A stretch of 64,000 nucleotides of DNA, taken from positions 62,001 to 126,000 of the forward strand of contig NZ_JAPYZV010000007.1 of the NCBI RefSeq assembly GCF_027812955.1. The letters are read 5' to 3'. The notes beneath the pieces were generated by a model. That model did not search any database and was not told the DNA's origin. It saw nothing but the letters and a program-made list of their open reading frames with translations. Source of the stretch: Pedococcus sp. 5OH_020 (GTDB taxonomy: Bacteria > Actinomycetota > Actinomycetes > Actinomycetales > Dermatophilaceae). A program made the translations under genes and the position numbers. Below, piece after piece: positions 8,847-16,219 of the stretch. How positions within the stretch are numbered: position 1 is the first letter of the stretch; every line of letters begins with the position of its first letter.

Positions 8847-9029
8847 TCAGGTGGGGGAGCCCGCCGCCGCGGAGGCGTCGGACCCGTCGTCACCGGTGCC
8901 CTGCTCGTCGCTCGAGCTGTCCTGCTTGAGGGCGTCCAGACCGTCGGGTCGGCCTTCCTCGGGAGCGGTCATGGTGGGCTCGGAGTCCTGGTCCACGTAC
9001 TCGGCCTCGGACGAGGTGTTCTCGGTCAT
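8847..9029 (-). CDS. Small acidic protein of unknown function upstream of recQ
   Basis: A 60-residue protein starting MTENTSSEAEY, very rich in Asp, Glu, Ser and Thr, with no hydrophobic segment and no predicted globular core; it is probably disordered. It looks real because the third codon positions are strongly GC, it lies just upstream of recQ in the same strand (8 bp gap), and nothing else fills the space. A GTAGTCC stretch 6 nt before the ATG partly resembles the leaderless hexamer seen elsewhere in the window. I do not recognise a family. Confidence 0.55.
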   Translation of the reverse strand: MTENTSSEAEYVDQDSEPTMTAPEEGRPDGLDALKQDSSSDEQGTGDDGSDASAAAGSPT

Positions 9030-9177
9030 GGCCCCGGACTACCCGCGCAGGCAGCGGGAAAACGTGCCCCATCTCAAGGCCTCCGCAGGTGCCGTGCGGA
9101 TCGGAGGCGGCGTGCATGGCCGTCGCGCGGCGGGGTAGGACCGGTGGGTCGGATCCGCGCTCCCCAGGAGGTCTTCC

Positions 9178-10359
9178 ATGCTCCCCGCCGAACTCGGCGC
9201 CCTGCTCGACGCCACGCCGCCCTTCATCTCCGTGTGCCTGGACGTGAGCCGGCTGAACCGTGCGGCCGGGGACGACGTGCAGCTCCACTGGGGCCAGCTC
9301 GCCCGACGGCTGGAGGAGCGCGACGCTCCGGCGGAGACCATCGAGGCGCTCGGGGAGGCGGTCACCAGCCCGACAGGGCTCGGCGGCGAGCATGCCCGGG
9401 TGGCGGTGGCCGCAGGGGGCAAGGTGGTCGTCGACCTCGTGCTGCCGGGCCGACCTCCCCGTGACGAGTGCCTTGTCGGTCCAGTCCCGCATCTGATGCC
9501 GGTGGCGCGGGCGCTGGCCGACGCCGTTCCGTACGCCCTCGTCCGCCTGGACCGCACCGGCGCCGACGTGCAGGTGTTCAGCGCTGCGGGCCAGATCGAG
9601 GACGAGCGGGTCTTCGAGGGCGACAACGACGTGCTGCACAAGGTGCCTGCAGGGGGATGGTCCCAGCGCCGCTACCAGCAGCGGGTGGAGGACTCGTGGG
9701 CCCGCAACGCCGCCCAGGTGGCCGACCGCCTTTCGCGGGTGGTCAAGCGGGCCGGGCTGGAGCTCGTGCTCGTCGCCGGTGACGTGCACGCCGTGGTCGA
9801 GCTGACCGGCAGAGCCGACGCCGAGCTGCAGCAGCGCCTGGTCGTGCTGGACTCCGGTGGCCGGGCGGCCGGGGTATCGCCCGAGGCCGAGCAGGAAGCG
9901 GTCGACGCGGCGCTCGCAGAGCACATCTCCCAGCGGCGACGAGCCGTCCTGGACGAGTACGTCGAGCAGCTCAGCCGCCAACAGCGCGCCGTCGAGGGCC
10001 TGGGCCCCGTCGTGGAGGTGCTGCGGCGCGGACAGGTGCAGCGGCTGGTCCTGCTCGACGACCCGACGTCGACAGCGAAGCTGTGGGTGGGCGAGGCCCC
10101 CCAACAGGTGGGCCTCACGGAGCAGGACGTCCTGGACGCAGGTGCGCAGGCCGCTCAGGAGGTGCGGGCCGACGCAGCCCTGCTCTGGGCAGTCCTGGGG
10201 ACCGACGCCGACATCTCGCTCGTCGGCGACGAGACCGGGTCCATGCGAGACGGGATCGGGGCCCTGCTCCGGTGGTCCGACCCGGCCACGCCGCACGACG
10301 AGGTCCCCAGCATGCCGGGCCATGGTGAAGGTCCGGGAACGACGGGAAACGTCGAGTAG
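9178..10359 (+). CDS. baeRF-type Vms1/Ankzf1-like (Rv2629-like) protein
   Basis: A 393-residue protein resembling Mycobacterium tuberculosis Rv2629 and the bacterial archaeo-eukaryotic release factor group (baeRF2), related to eRF1 and Vms1 peptidyl-tRNA hydrolases that release chains from stalled ribosomes. The N-terminal part (MLPAELGALLDATPPFISV) is followed by the middle domain, with the loop around GGWSQRRYQQRVEDSWARN (about residues 159-177), where the catalytic glutamine-type loop of this superfamily lies. The C-terminal third is an alpha/beta fold. In mycobacteria this family is linked to dormancy and stress. The activity is inferred from family only. It precedes an LldD-like gene by 23 bp, and that gene has its own promoter. 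Confidence 0.78.
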   Translation: MLPAELGALLDATPPFISVCLDVSRLNRAAGDDVQLHWGQLARRLEERDAPAETIEALGEAVTSPTGLGGEHARVAVAAGGKVVVDLVLPGRPPRDECLVGPVPHLMPVARALADAVPYALVRLDRTGADVQVFSAAGQIEDERVFEGDNDVLHKVPAGGWSQRRYQQRVEDSWARNAAQVADRLSRVVKRAGLELVLVAGDVHAVVELTGRADAELQQRLVVLDSGGRAAGVSPEAEQEAVDAALAEHISQRRRAVLDEYVEQLSRQQRAVEGLGPVVEVLRRGQVQRLVLLDDPTSTAKLWVGEAPQQVGLTEQDVLDAGAQAAQEVRADAALLWAVLGTDADISLVGDETGSMRDGIGALLRWSDPATPHDEVPSMPGHGEGPGTTGNVE

Positions 10360-10370
10360 GCGGGACCGGG

Positions 10371-10376
10371 TAGCGT
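10371..10376 (+). promoter_or_regulatory. -10 hexamer of leaderless LldD-like gene
   Basis: TAGCGT, then 6 nt (CACCCT), then the GTG at 10383. The same hexamer and spacing precede the lipid kinase on the other strand at 5184-5172. Confidence 0.5.
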
Positions 10377-10382
10377 CACCCT

Positions 10383-11594
10383 GTGGCCGAACGCCAGCTG
10401 CCGGAGTGGTCGGAGCTCAGGACGCTGTTGCGTCCGAGACCCTTCGAGCTGAGTCCCAAGCGGCGCAGGCTCGCTTCGGCGCTCACGATCACGGACCTTC
10501 GCACGGTCGCGAGGCGGCGCACGCCCCGGTCGGTCTTCGACTACACGGACGGCGCGGCGGAGGAGGAGCTCAGCCTGCGTCGCGCCCGACAGACGTTCCG
10601 GGACCTGACGTTCGCGCCGTCCGTCCTGCGCGACGTCGGTGACGTGGACCCGACGACCATGGTGCTGGGCAAGCCGTCCCGCTACCCGTTCGGCTTCGGG
10701 CCCACCGGGTTCACCCGGATGATGCAGCACGAGGGAGAGTGCGCGGTCGTCCGCGTCGCCGAGCGGACCGGCATACCGTATGGCTTGTCGACGCTCGGGA
10801 CGACGTCCATCGAGGCGGTGGCCGCGGCGTCGCCCGCGGCGCGGAAGTGGTTCCAGCTGTACGTCTGGCGGGACCACGCGGCCGCGGAGGACCTCATGCG
10901 GCGGGCGGCGGAGGCGGGGTACGAGGCCCTCATCCTCACGGTTGACGTGCCGGTCGCCGGAGCGCGCCTGCGCGACACCCGCAACGGGTTCTCGATCCCG
11001 CCCGCCCTGTCCTTGCGGACCATCCTGGACGGCGCACTGCATCCCAGCTGGTGGGTCAACTTCCTCACCACGGAACCGCTCCACTTCGCCAGCCTGGCCC
11101 GCTGGGACGGCACGGTGGCCGACATGATGAACGCCCTCTTCGACCCCACGATGACCATCGCGGACCTGGAGTGGGTGCGGTCGACCTGGCGGGGGCCGCT
11201 GGTGGTCAAGGGCATCCAGACCGTCGACGACGCACGGCGGGTGGTCGCAGCCGGAGCCGACGCGATCGTGCTGTCCAACCACGGTGGTCGCCAGCTCGAC
11301 CGGGCCCCCGTGCCGGTACGGCTGCTCCCAGAGGTCCGCGAAGCCCTGGGTGACGAGGTGGAGATCATGGTGGACACCGGCGTCATGTCGGGTGCGGACA
11401 TCGTGGCTGCGATGGCGCTGGGGGCGAGCAGTGTGCTCGTCGGGCGCGCCTACCTCTACGGGCTGATGGCCGGCGGGGAAGCGGGAGTGCAGCGGACGGC
11501 GGACATCCTCACCACGGAGGTCCGGCGCACCATGGCGCTGCTGGGCGCGCGTCGCATCGCCGACCTCGGTCCGCACCACGTCCGTCTGGCCTAG
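10383..11594 (+). CDS. FMN-dependent alpha-hydroxy-acid oxidase (LldD-like)
   Basis: Flavoenzyme of the L-lactate dehydrogenase/glycolate oxidase family, oxidising a 2-hydroxy acid. The 403 residues form a TIM barrel. [11 protein letters not shown] (about 55-65) carries the active-site tyrosine. FGPTGFTRM binds FMN. The lysine of VVKGIQ follows, and SNHGGRQLD (about 299-307) provides the catalytic histidine and substrate-binding arginine. The C-terminal [12 protein letters not shown] binds the FMN phosphate. L-lactate is the likeliest substrate, but other hydroxy acids are possible. The start is a leaderless GTG. The stop codon TAG is reused in the -10 hexamer of the next gene. Confidence 0.9.
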   Translation: MAERQLPEWSELRTLLRPRPFELSPKRRRLASALTITDLRTVARRRTPRSVFDYTDGAAEEELSLRRARQTFRDLTFAPSVLRDVGDVDPTTMVLGKPSRYPFGFGPTGFTRMMQHEGECAVVRVAERTGIPYGLSTLGTTSIEAVAAASPAARKWFQLYVWRDHAAAEDLMRRAAEAGYEALILTVDVPVAGARLRDTRNGFSIPPALSLRTILDGALHPSWWVNFLTTEPLHFASLARWDGTVADMMNALFDPTMTIADLEWVRSTWRGPLVVKGIQTVDDARRVVAAGADAIVLSNHGGRQLDRAPVPVRLLPEVREALGDEVEIMVDTGVMSGADIVAAMALGASSVLVGRAYLYGLMAGGEAGVQRTADILTTEVRRTMALLGARRIADLGPHHVRLA

Positions 11595-11597
11595 GTT
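11592..11597 (+). promoter_or_regulatory. -10 hexamer of leaderless HAD gene
   Basis: TAGGTT, whose first three bases are the stop codon of the upstream gene, is followed by 7 nt and the ATG at 11605. Confidence 0.45.
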
Positions 11598-11604
11598 CAG
11601 GTGC

Positions 11605-12450
11605 ATGACGGAACCCCGGCTCCTGGCCCTGGACATCGACGGAACGACGATCAACCATGCCGGTGAGCTGTCCCCCGTCGTACGCGAGGCCGTCCAGGCG
11701 GTCGTCGCCGCGGGGCACCACGTCATCATCGCCACCGGCCGGTCGATCGTGGCGACGACGGACATCCTGGCCGAGCTCGGCATCGAGCGCGGCTTCGCCG
11801 TGTGCTCCAACGGTGCGGTGACCCTGGAGCTCGATCCCTTGGAGGACAGAGGCTTTCGCATCGCTGAGGCGGTCACCTTCGACCCCGCCCCCGCCCTGAA
11901 CCTGCTGCGGCAGGAGTGGCCCGACGCGGTGGTGGCTGTCGAGGAGCTCGGCGTCGGGTTCAAGCTGAGTGGCCCGTTCCCGGACGGCGAGCTCCAGGGC
12001 GAGCTCCGCGTCGTGCCGTGGGAGGAGCTCGTCGCCGACCCCGTCACCAGGGTGACGTTCCGCGCACCGAACGGCACCGCGGAGGACTTCCTGGCGCTGA
12101 CCGAGCGGATCGGCCTGCACGGCGTCAGCTACGCGGTCGGGTTCAGTGCGTGGCTCGACCTCAACCCGGAAGGGGTGTCGAAGGGGTCGGCACTGGAGAT
12201 CCTGCGCCGGCGTCTCGAGGTCGACCCCCGGTACACGGTGGCGGTAGGGGACCAGCGCAACGACCTCGAGATGCTTCAGTGGGCCGCGCGTGGGGTGGCG
12301 ATGGGCAACGCCCCACAAGAGGTGCAGGACGTCGCCGACGAGGTGACCGGGCACGTGGACGACGACGGCCTGGTACCAGTCCTGAGGTCCCTCCTCCCGT
12401 CAGCCGGCCAGTCGCCGGCCGGTCAGACGGCGACCCCCGCGCCGACGTGA
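11605..12450 (+). CDS. Cof-type HAD phosphatase
   Basis: Cytosolic Mg-dependent phosphatase of the HAD superfamily, Cof/YbiV (type IIB cap) group, which dephosphorylates sugar phosphates and related small molecules. Motif I is LDIDGT (residues 7-12, with both nucleophile aspartates), motif II is ATGRS (46-50), the lysine of motif III is in GVSKGSAL (about 190), and motif IV is GDQRNDLEML (about 215). The cap domain lies between 85 and 185. The substrate cannot be told from sequence. The 3' end overlaps the convergent whiB gene by 28 bp. Confidence 0.87.
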   Translation: MTEPRLLALDIDGTTINHAGELSPVVREAVQAVVAAGHHVIIATGRSIVATTDILAELGIERGFAVCSNGAVTLELDPLEDRGFRIAEAVTFDPAPALNLLRQEWPDAVVAVEELGVGFKLSGPFPDGELQGELRVVPWEELVADPVTRVTFRAPNGTAEDFLALTERIGLHGVSYAVGFSAWLDLNPEGVSKGSALEILRRRLEVDPRYTVAVGDQRNDLEMLQWAARGVAMGNAPQEVQDVADEVTGHVDDDGLVPVLRSLLPSAGQSPAGQTATPAPT

Positions 12451-12716
12451 CGGGCCAGGTGCACGCGCTCCTGCGGCGTGGTGCCGCCCCAGACGCCGTA
12501 CGGCTCCCGGACCGCCATCGCGTGGTCGAGGCAGGCCTGCAGGACGGGACAGACCGCGCACAGCGCCTTGGCCGCCCGCTCGCGGCTCGAGCGCGACCGG
12601 CCACGCTCGGCCTCCGCGGCGAAGAACTGCTCCGGATCGGTGCTGCGGCACGCGCCCCGCTCCTGCCACGCGTACGTCCCGAGGACCGGTGACGGTAGTC
12701 GCTTGATGTTCGCCAT
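12423..12716 (-). CDS. WhiB3/WhiD-like iron-sulfur transcription factor
   Basis: WhiB-family protein of 97 residues that should bind a [4Fe-4S] cluster and act with the principal sigma factor. The four cysteine ligands are visible: one in GACRSTDPEQFF, then CAVC, then a last one five residues on (CPVLQAC). The GVWGG turn and a basic tail follow. RGRSRSSRERAAKALC closely matches the WhiB3/WhiD group, which responds to redox and controls development or virulence lipids. I chose the ATG at 12716 because GAGGT lies just upstream. It is divergent from the CarH-like gene, with 143 bp between the two starts. Confidence 0.9.
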   Translation of the reverse strand: MANIKRLPSPVLGTYAWQERGACRSTDPEQFFAAEAERGRSRSSRERAAKALCAVCPVLQACLDHAMAVREPYGVWGGTTPQERVHLARHVGAGVAV

Positions 12717-12762
12717 GGCGGACCTCGTTCTACGTGGGGAGGGCGTGCCCTCACAACCTAGG

Positions 12763-12803
12763 CAGAACCTGTTCACACTGCAACAGTTCTGAACCGGTTC
12801 TAC
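12763..12803. promoter_or_regulatory. Candidate operator: repeated GTTC motifs between whiB and the CarH-like gene
   Basis: The stretch holds CAGAAC (12763-12768), GTTCA (12771-12775), GTTCT (12786-12790) and GTTCT (12797-12801). The last two are 11 bp apart, the spacing typical of CarH operators. GAACCGGTTC at 12791-12800 is a perfect palindrome. TACAGT at 12801-12806 could be the -10 of the MerR gene. GTTCTAC-GTGGGG also occurs at 12727-12739. Confidence 0.4.
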
Positions 12804-12859
12804 AGTGGGGGCTCGTGGGAGGGCGGCACGCCGGAGAGCACGCCGAAGAACGAGGGACC

Positions 12860-13864
12860 ATGGACAGCGACGCCCGCGATGCGGCGCTGGAGGGCGACGC
12901 CTCCGAGCGGCGTGCTGTGGGGCCGCCGGCCCAGGAACTGCGGGCCCAGGGTCTCCTCTCAGGGGTTGGCGCGGTCTCCCAGCGGGTGGGCATCGCGAGG
13001 GACACGCTGCGCACGTGGGACCGCCGCTACGGTGTCGGGCCGTCGCACCGAACGCAGGGCGGGCATCGCCGGTACACCGAGGAGGACATCCGCCGGGTCG
13101 GGGTCATGGCCGGGTTCGCCGCCCGCGGCGTCCCGGCGCAGGCGGCGGCGCGGGTGGCCCTGGCCATGGACTCCGACAGGTTGGCCGACGACCCGGGCCC
13201 CGGGGCGGCCGTCCCTGCGTGGAGCTTCGCCGACGACCCCTCCGCGGTGGTGCACGCCCTCTGCGCCGCCGCCGTCGCTCTGGACGCCGTGGCGCTGGCC
13301 GGGCTCTACCAGACAGCCCTGCGGGAACGGGGTGTCGTCAGCGCGTGGACGGAGGTGTTCGCCCCTGCACTCACCCTCATCGGTGACCAGTGGGGCGTCG
13401 GCGTGCTGGGGGTCGAGTCGGAGCATCTGGCCAGCGAGGTGCTCGTCACCGAGCTGCGCGCGCTGGTCCAGGCGAACAGGCCGCGGAGCACCGGGGTCGA
13501 CGTCGTCCTCGCGACGCCGGACGAGGAACAGCACTACCTGCCCTTGCTGGCCCTCGAGGCCCAGCTCGCGCGACACGGGGTGGGCACCACCCTGCTCGGG
13601 CCGCGGGTCCCGACGACAGCCCTGCACGGCGTGCTCAGTCGTGGACGTCCTTCCCGGCTCTTCCTCTGGGCGTCCCTGGTGCGCCCCTCGGCGGAGCCCC
13701 TCTGGGAGGTGCTGCAGACCGTCGACTGGCCCATGACGCTGGTCCTCGGTGGCCCGGGCTGGCCTGCGGTGGTCCCGGCCGTCCGGCCGACCGTTCGGGT
13801 CCGCCGACCAGAGGCTCTCGCCGAGTCCGTGTCCATGCTGCTCGAGGGCCCGTCGCAGGGCTGA
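12860..13864 (+). CDS. CarH/LitR-like MerR regulator with B12-binding domain
   Basis: Probable cobalamin-dependent, light-sensing transcription factor. After a disordered first 30 residues comes a MerR-type DNA-binding domain (about 35-105: GVAVSQRVGIARDTLRTWDRR type helix-turn-helix, then GGHRRYTEEDI). A four-helix bundle follows (about 125-205) with the CarH photosensor motif W-x9-EH intact (WGVGVLGVESEH). The B12-binding Rossmann-like domain (about 210-334) keeps E-x-H (EEQH), the lower-ligand histidine, although the following glycine is proline. The start at 12860 has GAGGGA 5 nt upstream; longer versions read into the promoter region. Targets are unknown; the divergent whiB gene and its own promoter are the first candidates. 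Confidence 0.8.
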   Translation: MDSDARDAALEGDASERRAVGPPAQELRAQGLLSGVGAVSQRVGIARDTLRTWDRRYGVGPSHRTQGGHRRYTEEDIRRVGVMAGFAARGVPAQAAARVALAMDSDRLADDPGPGAAVPAWSFADDPSAVVHALCAAAVALDAVALAGLYQTALRERGVVSAWTEVFAPALTLIGDQWGVGVLGVESEHLASEVLVTELRALVQANRPRSTGVDVVLATPDEEQHYLPLLALEAQLARHGVGTTLLGPRVPTTALHGVLSRGRPSRLFLWASLVRPSAEPLWEVLQTVDWPMTLVLGGPGWPAVVPAVRPTVRVRRPEALAESVSMLLEGPSQG

Positions 13865-13891
13865 CGCTGGACCGAACGGCGGCGGCCATGG

Positions 13892-14500
13892 TCAGCGGGA
13901 CTGGAGGGCGTCCAGCGCCACTGCCATCGCCAGCCCGACCCGCCAGTCCAGCTGCCAGCCGTTGCTCGCCTGCGGCAGGTGGATGTCGTACCGGTCCCGG
14001 ATGGACCGTCGGCGCTCCGACGTGAGGACCACGCTGCCGTCCGGGGCGGTGAAGTCGAAGTGGAACAGGAAGGGCACCGGCAGGTCACCCACCACCGGGA
14101 GCACGTCCCAGACCCGACGCAGGACGGCCACCCTCGGGTTGCGCTCCGTGCCGAACGCCTCCAGACCGTCCAGCGTTCCCAGGTGCCAGGACGAGCGCAG
14201 CAGCGACTTCCGGAAGTCCTTCCGGAACCAGCCGATGGGCGCGCCGGACGCGTCGAGGACGTCATACGTCGCACCGAGATCCAGCCGGGTCCGCGCCTTG
14301 AACGAGAACACCGGCCGGGTCCGCGCCTCGTCGGCGTAGAAGGTGACCTGCTCCTTGAAGGCCATCCGCTTCTGCTGGGCGACGGCGATGACCGGTCCCT
14401 CGGCGCCGGCGGCGTCCACCGCGCGGACCTCGTAGCGGTTCACCATGAGGGTGATCTTCTGGCGCAGGGAGTAGCGCTCGGTGACAGCGGGTTGGCTCAT
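13892..14500 (-). CDS. LURP-one-related / scramblase-like protein
   Basis: A 202-residue protein of the LURP-one-related family, which has a phospholipid-scramblase-like beta-barrel around a central helix. It begins with YSLRQKITLMVNRYEV (residues 10-25), continues with repeated strands ending in conserved aromatic residues (for example WFRKDFRKSLLRSSWHL), and closes with a hydrophobic helix near the C terminus (VGLAMAVALDAL). The biochemical role of bacterial members is unknown; membrane lipid association is a family inference. It converges with the CarH-like gene with 27 bp between stops. A CAGACT hexamer lies 8 nt before the ATG. Confidence 0.8.
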   Translation of the reverse strand: MSQPAVTERYSLRQKITLMVNRYEVRAVDAAGAEGPVIAVAQQKRMAFKEQVTFYADEARTRPVFSFKARTRLDLGATYDVLDASGAPIGWFRKDFRKSLLRSSWHLGTLDGLEAFGTERNPRVAVLRRVWDVLPVVGDLPVPFLFHFDFTAPDGSVVLTSERRRSIRDRYDIHLPQASNGWQLDWRVGLAMAVALDALQSR

Positions 14501-14553
14501 GGGCCGACAGTCTGCCTGACGGGCCGGACGGACCTGCCATGCTGGGGCGCGCC

Positions 14554-15381
14554 ATGGCTGACCTGATGATCACCTCGCCCGCGAACCCTCGGCTCAAGTC
14601 CCTTGCCGCCCTGCGACGGAGGCGGACGCGGGAGGAGGCCGGCCGCACCCTGGTCGAGGGCTACGAGGAGCTCACCCTGGCGCTGGCGGCCGGGGTCCGT
14701 CCTCAGACGCTGTACTTCTGTCCCGAGCTCATGCTCGACCGCGGAACGCAGACCCGGCTCGTGGACCAGGTCCGGGCGGACGGCGCCGAGACCGTGCAGG
14801 TCTCCCGGACGGCCTTCGAGAAGGTCGCCTACCGCGAGGGCCCGGACGGCTTCCTGGCCGTCGTCCCAGCAGTCGTGCGACGGTGCGTGGACCTGGCGGT
14901 GAGCGGCAGTGCGCTGGTCGTGCTGTGCCAGGGAGTCGAGAAGCCGGGCAACCTCGGCGCCATGCTGCGGACCGCCGACGCCGCCGGCGCGGAGGCGGTC
15001 GTGGCCGCCGACCCGGTCACCGACTGGGGCAACCCCAACCTCGTCCGGGCGTCCAAGGGCACGGTGTTCTCGGTCCCGGTGGCCAGCGACTCGACGCAGG
15101 ACGCGCTGGCGTGGCTGGACGCGGCAGGCATCCAGCTCGTGGCCGCCACGCCGGACACCGACGTCGACTACACGGAGGTCGACTACACCGGCCCCGTCGC
15201 CGTAGCGGTCGGCGCGGAGAAGCACGGGCTGACCGGCGAGGTGCTCGACCGGGCAGCGGTAAGAGTGCGGATCCCGATGGTCGGAAAGGCCAACTCGCTC
15301 AACGTCGCGACGTCCGCGGCCATCGTCATCTACGAGGCGGTTCGTCAGCGCAGAAGGGCCATCAGCCGTTCGTACCAGTGA
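14554..15381 (+). CDS. TrmH-family (SpoU) RNA 2'-O-methyltransferase
   Basis: Uses S-adenosylmethionine to methylate a ribose 2'-OH on tRNA or rRNA. An N-terminal substrate-binding domain (about 1-100; SPANPRLKSLAALRRRRTR opens it) is followed by the knotted SpoU domain with motif 1 around EKPGNLGAMLRTADAAG, motif 2 GAEKHGL and motif 3 IPMVGKANSLNVATSAAI, which forms the SAM-binding trefoil knot. I favour the ATG at 14554 (MADLMITSP); an in-frame ATG at 14539 would add five residues. The target RNA position is not predictable from sequence. Confidence 0.9.
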   Translation: MADLMITSPANPRLKSLAALRRRRTREEAGRTLVEGYEELTLALAAGVRPQTLYFCPELMLDRGTQTRLVDQVRADGAETVQVSRTAFEKVAYREGPDGFLAVVPAVVRRCVDLAVSGSALVVLCQGVEKPGNLGAMLRTADAAGAEAVVAADPVTDWGNPNLVRASKGTVFSVPVASDSTQDALAWLDAAGIQLVAATPDTDVDYTEVDYTGPVAVAVGAEKHGLTGEVLDRAAVRVRIPMVGKANSLNVATSAAIVIYEAVRQRRRAISRSYQ

Positions 15382-15430
15382 CCCGCACCCCTGTCAGGAG
15401 CGCTCCCTGACGTATGTCACGATGTCGGGT

Positions 15431-16066
15431 ATGCGAGTTGACCACGTTTCGTACGCCGCGGAGCACGACGGTCTGCAGGCGACCGCAGACCGCCTGGCGA
15501 AGCTCATCGGGGTCGACCCTGTGGACGGCGGGATCCACCCGCGGTTCGGCACTCGCAACGTGATCCTGCCCCTCGCGCACGAGCGCTACGTCGAGGTCGT
15601 CGAGGTCCTGGACCACCCGGCATCGGACAAGGCGCCGTTCGGCCAGGCAGTCCGCGCCCGCTCGGAGAACGGTGGCGGCTGGCTCGGCTGGGTCGTGGCG
15701 GTCGACGACCTCGCCCCCTTCGAGGCGCGGATCGGGCGGCAGGCCGTCGACGGCAACCGCTACCGCCCCGACGGCACCGAGATCCGGTGGCGTCAGCTCG
15801 GGGTCAAGGGCCTCATCTCAGACCCGCAGCTGCCCTTCTTCGTGCAGTGGGCAGACCTGAGCCTGCACCCCTCCGTCGGCGCACGCACGCAGGTGACGAT
15901 CGACAACCTCCAGATCGCCGGCGACCCGGACCGGGTCCGCGACTGGCTGGACCTGCCGGCGGACCACACGTCCTCGGTCATCGACTTCACCTTCGTCGCC
16001 CCGCACGGCACGCCCGGCCTGCTGGCTGTCACCTTCGACACCCCGACCGGCAAGGTCACCGTCTGA
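15431..16066 (+). CDS. VOC superfamily protein (glyoxalase-like domain)
   Basis: A 211-residue protein with a VOC/glyoxalase-3-like fold: MRVDHVSYAAEHDGL begins the first beta-alpha-beta-beta-beta unit, and HERYVEVVEVLDHP carries a probable metal-ligand glutamate. Function is unknown; VOC members include dioxygenases, isomerases and antibiotic-binding proteins. Of two in-frame ATGs (15422, 15431) I chose the second, because CACGAT lies 7 nt before it, matching the leaderless pattern in this window, and the fold begins directly at this methionine. Confidence 0.78.
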   Translation: MRVDHVSYAAEHDGLQATADRLAKLIGVDPVDGGIHPRFGTRNVILPLAHERYVEVVEVLDHPASDKAPFGQAVRARSENGGGWLGWVVAVDDLAPFEARIGRQAVDGNRYRPDGTEIRWRQLGVKGLISDPQLPFFVQWADLSLHPSVGARTQVTIDNLQIAGDPDRVRDWLDLPADHTSSVIDFTFVAPHGTPGLLAVTFDTPTGKVTV

Positions 16067-16219
16067 CGGGCTCCCGCCAGCCCCGCAGTTTCGCCACCCG
16101 ACCGGCAGGGTCACCGGCTGACCAGTGAGGCCGCCCGGCTACGTCAACGGGGTGATTCGCGCGCCCAGCCTCAGACCTAGCGTGAGAGGCCCGCAGGGTC
16201 CCCAGGCGCCGGAGGTGCG

